Made by a program: the position numbers and the translations under genes. The notes beneath the pieces were generated by a model that was not told the DNA's origin, did no database searches, and worked only from the letters and a program-made list of their open reading frames with translations. A stretch of 64,000 nt of DNA from an uncultured Prevotella sp. GTDB lineage: Bacteria > Bacteroidota > Bacteroidia > Bacteroidales > Bacteroidaceae. The stretch is taken from positions 62,001-126,000 of the forward strand of contig CAMHTW010000001.1 of assembly GCA_946188165.1 (NCBI GenBank), read 5' to 3'. Positions 61,714-64,000 of this stretch are shown in pieces. Each line of letters opens with the position of its first letter. Positions within the stretch are counted from its first letter, which is position 1.

Positions 61714-62130
61714 ATGGAAATCAAGTTGATTGACCTGCCCAAGATTACCGACCCTCGTGGCAACCTGACATTTGCTGAGGCTCAGGCGATGGTGCCTTTC
61801 GACATCAAACGTGCTTACTGGGTCTATGATGTGCCTGGTGGCGAGAGCCGGGGCGGTCATGCCCACAAGAGACTCAAGCAGTTCGTCATAGCGCTGAGCG
61901 GTTCGTTTCATGTCACGCTCGACGATGGTCATGAACGCAAGACGGTGCTGCTGAACCATCCTTGGCAAGGGCTGTTGATTGATGTCAACACTTGGCGTAC
62001 GCTCGACGATTTTTCATCGGGCGCCGTCTGTCTGGTGCTGGCTTCCGAGCATTACGATGAGGATGACTATATCTATGACTACGACGAGTTCCTCAGCTAC
62101 ATAGGTCGAAATACCGAAATATCGAAATAG
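61714..62130 (+). CDS. fdtA: WxcM/FdtA-type sugar 3,4-ketoisomerase
   Basis: 138 residues, a cupin: DPRGNLTFAEAQAMVPFDIKRAYWVYDVPGGESRGGHAHKRLKQFVIAL carries the metal-less cupin isomerase signature (RGxHAH and Arg/Glu around). FdtA-type enzymes isomerise dTDP-4-keto-6-deoxyglucose to the 3-keto sugar, the step before aminotransfer. The tail is encoded by a GAAATA octamer repeat (62103-62136). The leader has the same TTGCTGCCGCA word as the 63116 gene. Confidence 0.87.
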   Translation: MEIKLIDLPKITDPRGNLTFAEAQAMVPFDIKRAYWVYDVPGGESRGGHAHKRLKQFVIALSGSFHVTLDDGHERKTVLLNHPWQGLLIDVNTWRTLDDFSSGAVCLVLASEHYDEDDYIYDYDEFLSYIGRNTEISK

Positions 62131-62137
62131 CGGAATA

Positions 62138-63079
62138 ATGATGTTCGAAGTAAGGCGATACACACCTGATAGGGCTGACGAATGGAATCACTTTGTGGCA
62201 CAGTCGAAGAACGGCACGTTCCTCTTCGACCGCAGGTTTATGGACTACCATGCTGACCGCTTCCGTGACCACTCGCTGATGATTTATCGTGACCGCCGGC
62301 TTTACGCCTTGTTGCCTGCCAACGAAAAGGACAACGTGCTCGTCACTCATGGCGGACTGACGTACGGTGGACTGGTCATGAGCCGACAGTGTTCAGCCAA
62401 AGGCGTGATGGAGGTTTTTAAGGCTATGAACAGCTACCTGCGCCGACAGCAATTCCGTCGAGTCATCTACAAGGCCGTGCCCTGGATTTACCACCAGTTG
62501 CCTGCCGAGGAAGATCTCTATGCGCTGACCTCGGTATGCAATGCCCGCCTGACCATTCGCGACATATCGTCGGCTGTCGTAGCCACCCATCGCATGAAGT
62601 TTGCAGAATCACGCCGTTCTGGGCTGCGCAAAGCCCAGCATGCAGGGTTGACTGTTGCTGAGTCGGACGACGTTGAGGCTTTTTGGAACATCCTGAATGA
62701 CAACCTTACGACGAAGTATGCTGTGCGTCCTGTTCATACAGCCGGCGAATTACGCCTGTTACGTTCTCGCTTTCCAGAACGTATAAAACTTTGGCTGGCT
62801 TACCATGGGCAGACACCCGTGGGCGGAACGCTCCTGTTCCTGACGCCGCAGGTGTTGCACACGCAGTATATCTCGGCTACTCCTGAGGGCAAGGCCATCG
62901 GAGCCATCGACCTGCTGTTCGACCATCTTATTAATAAGGTATATGCTGACTATCCCTATATTGACTTCGGCAAGTCGACTGTCAGCGACAGTGCCGACCT
63001 GAACGAGCAACTCATTTTCCAGAAAGAGGGCTTCGGTGCCCGTGCTGTCTGTTATGATACCTACGAATGGGAGTTGTAA
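62138..63079 (+). CDS. GNAT/FemAB-like acyltransferase
   Basis: 313 residues. N-terminal RYTPDRADEWNHFVAQSKNGTFLFDRRFMDYHADRF is a FemAB/GNAT-like opening, and the second half has WLAYHGQTPVGGTLLFLTPQVLHTQYISATPEGKAIGAIDLLFDHLI. By position it probably acylates the amino sugar made by this operon, but substrate is not visible. A codon-2 ATG (62141) is an alternative start. Confidence 0.8.
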   Translation: MMFEVRRYTPDRADEWNHFVAQSKNGTFLFDRRFMDYHADRFRDHSLMIYRDRRLYALLPANEKDNVLVTHGGLTYGGLVMSRQCSAKGVMEVFKAMNSYLRRQQFRRVIYKAVPWIYHQLPAEEDLYALTSVCNARLTIRDISSAVVATHRMKFAESRRSGLRKAQHAGLTVAESDDVEAFWNILNDNLTTKYAVRPVHTAGELRLLRSRFPERIKLWLAYHGQTPVGGTLLFLTPQVLHTQYISATPEGKAIGAIDLLFDHLINKVYADYPYIDFGKSTVSDSADLNEQLIFQKEGFGARAVCYDTYEWEL

Positions 63080-63115
63080 GGGTAAAGTGAAAAGTGAAAA
63101 AAATTGCTGCCGCAG

Positions 63116-64000
63116 ATGATTAAGTATCTCGATCTGAAACGAATCAACGGCCTCTATGATGCCGAAATACGCAAGGCCGTCAACGACGTGCTCGACTCTG
63201 GCTGGTATCTGAAGGGCGAAGCCACACGTCGGTTCGAACAGCACTATGCCGAGTATATCGGCACGCGCCATTGCATTGGCGTGGCCAATGGTCTGGATGC
63301 CCTGACGCTCATCCTCCGTGCCTACATCGAGATGGGCATGATGCAGGAGGGTGACGAGGTCATCGTGCCTGCTAACACCTATATTGCCTCGATACTGGCC
63401 ATTACGGAGAATCGTCTCGTGCCCGTACTCGTAGAACCCTCGCCAGCCACGCTTCAGATTGACGATACACGCGTCGAGCAAGCCATCACACCCCGTACAC
63501 GCGCTGTCATGATAGTCCACCTCTACGGACGCTGCGCCTATACGGATAGAATAGGGGAGATTTGCCGCCAGCACGGCTTGAAACTCATCGAGGACAATGC
63601 CCAAGCCCATGGCTGCTTTTACAAGGAAAACCTTAAAAAGACGGGTTCTCTTGGCGATGCCGCTGGCCACTCGTTCTATCCGGGCAAGAACCTCGGTGCA
63701 CTGGGCGATGCTGGTGCCGTGACCACCGATGACGACGCGTTGGCTGATACCATTCGTGCTTTGGGCAATTACGGCAGTCATCAGAAATATGTTCACGACT
63801 ATCTGGGCCGTAATTCGCGTATCGATGAACTGCAGGCAGCCATTCTCGATGTCAAGCTGCGCCATCTGGATGCCGACAACCAGCGCCGCAAGGACATTGC
63901 TGCCCGCTACGAACGAGAAGTAAGCAACGACCTCGTGAGATTACGGCTCGAGGGCAACGAAACGTGTTCTCGTTCTTTGTGCGCTACGCGCGACAGTGTC
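63116..64000 (+). CDS. fdtB: FdtB/DegT-type aminotransferase (3' end outside the window; possible frameshift)
   Basis: 295 codons visible from ATG 63116, open to the window end. DegT fold: [87 protein letters not shown], and [17 protein letters not shown] with the PLP Lys. It would aminate the 3-keto sugar. The last visible codons (from ACG at 63962) read unlike the family, whereas the -1 frame reads [13 protein letters not shown], as expected, so a one-base deletion at GAAACG near 63960 is likely. Confidence 0.85.
   Translation, partial: MIKYLDLKRINGLYDAEIRKAVNDVLDSGWYLKGEATRRFEQHYAEYIGTRHCIGVANGLDALTLILRAYIEMGMMQEGDEVIVPANTYIASILAITENRLVPVLVEPSPATLQIDDTRVEQAITPRTRAVMIVHLYGRCAYTDRIGEICRQHGLKLIEDNAQAHGCFYKENLKKTGSLGDAAGHSFYPGKNLGALGDAGAVTTDDDALADTIRALGNYGSHQKYVHDYLGRNSRIDELQAAILDVKLRHLDADNQRRKDIAARYEREVSNDLVRLRLEGNETCSRSLCATRDSV

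Noticed and set aside
62759..63865. Long minus-strand frame opposite the FemAB-like gene and fdtB
   Set aside because: Both plus-strand genes have strong family motifs; the minus frame is an antisense shadow.

Overview
The window looks like a chromosomal segment of a Bacteroidales bacterium, most likely Prevotella or a close relative. The reasons are a SusC/SusD pair with surface lipoproteins, Bacteroidetes-type promoters (TTTG, 19-22 bp, TAnnTTTG) before many genes, PorX and PorW-like type IX secretion (T9SS) proteins, BspA-like leucine-rich-repeat proteins with a GLN(I/V)-type C-terminus, DUF3098/DUF4492/DUF4834 small membrane proteins, and cytochrome bd. The genus is an inference from gene content.

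Layout. 1-4.8 kb: 3' part of a SusC gene, SusD, and two surface lipoproteins in one operon. 4.9-9 kb: tadA and birA (divergent), pyrH, a DUF4834 protein, pssA and psd (phosphatidylethanolamine synthesis). 9-19.6 kb: dnaE, thioredoxin, tsaE, porX, a porW-like gene, aroA. 19.8 kb: tRNA-Pro(GGG). 20-25.2 kb: radical SAM gene, then ftsX, DUF3098, uppP, truB, queA, folK. 25.2-29.7 kb: GH28 enzyme, topB and two unrecognised genes in the topB operon. 29.8-34.2 kb: a large BspA-like surface protein and a TPR/HTH membrane protein. 34.4-37.4 kb: DUF4492-cydA-cydB. 37.5-41.8 kb: envelope coiled-coil protein, HlyD-type adaptor and two ABC-2 permeases. 41.9-43.8 kb: Mrp/ApbC and a secreted protein. 43.8-49.7 kb: an accessory, partly AT-rich island with a repeat-rich BspA/InlB-like protein, a frameshifted gene, a ComEC-type metallo-beta-lactamase-fold protein with an unusually long structured leader, and two intergenic mosaics of short words and palindromes. 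49.7-59.3 kb: trmB, ilvE, a two-domain GH43 enzyme, xseB, xseA, subtilase, MATE transporter, cytidylate-kinase-like protein, phosphoesterase. 59.3-64 kb: a dTDP-sugar/surface polysaccharide operon (rmlB, purT, fdtA-like, FemAB/GNAT-like, fdtB-like) running off the window.

The most unusual property is repetitive DNA. More than twenty short tandem arrays, mostly with 7-bp (sometimes 8- or 9-bp) periods, sit at gene boundaries. Related or other palindromic repeats lie in frame inside conserved housekeeping genes (birA, pssA, topB, mrp, the porW-like gene) or supply the last codons of genes (aroA, xseA, folK, truB, fdtA). Separately, the two intergenic mosaics around the accessory island are built of words repeated on both strands at about 20-22 bp spacing, including three 17-bp palindromes exactly 22 bp apart. 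I regard these repeat systems and the leader-controlled MBL-fold operon as the best candidates for undescribed biology here.
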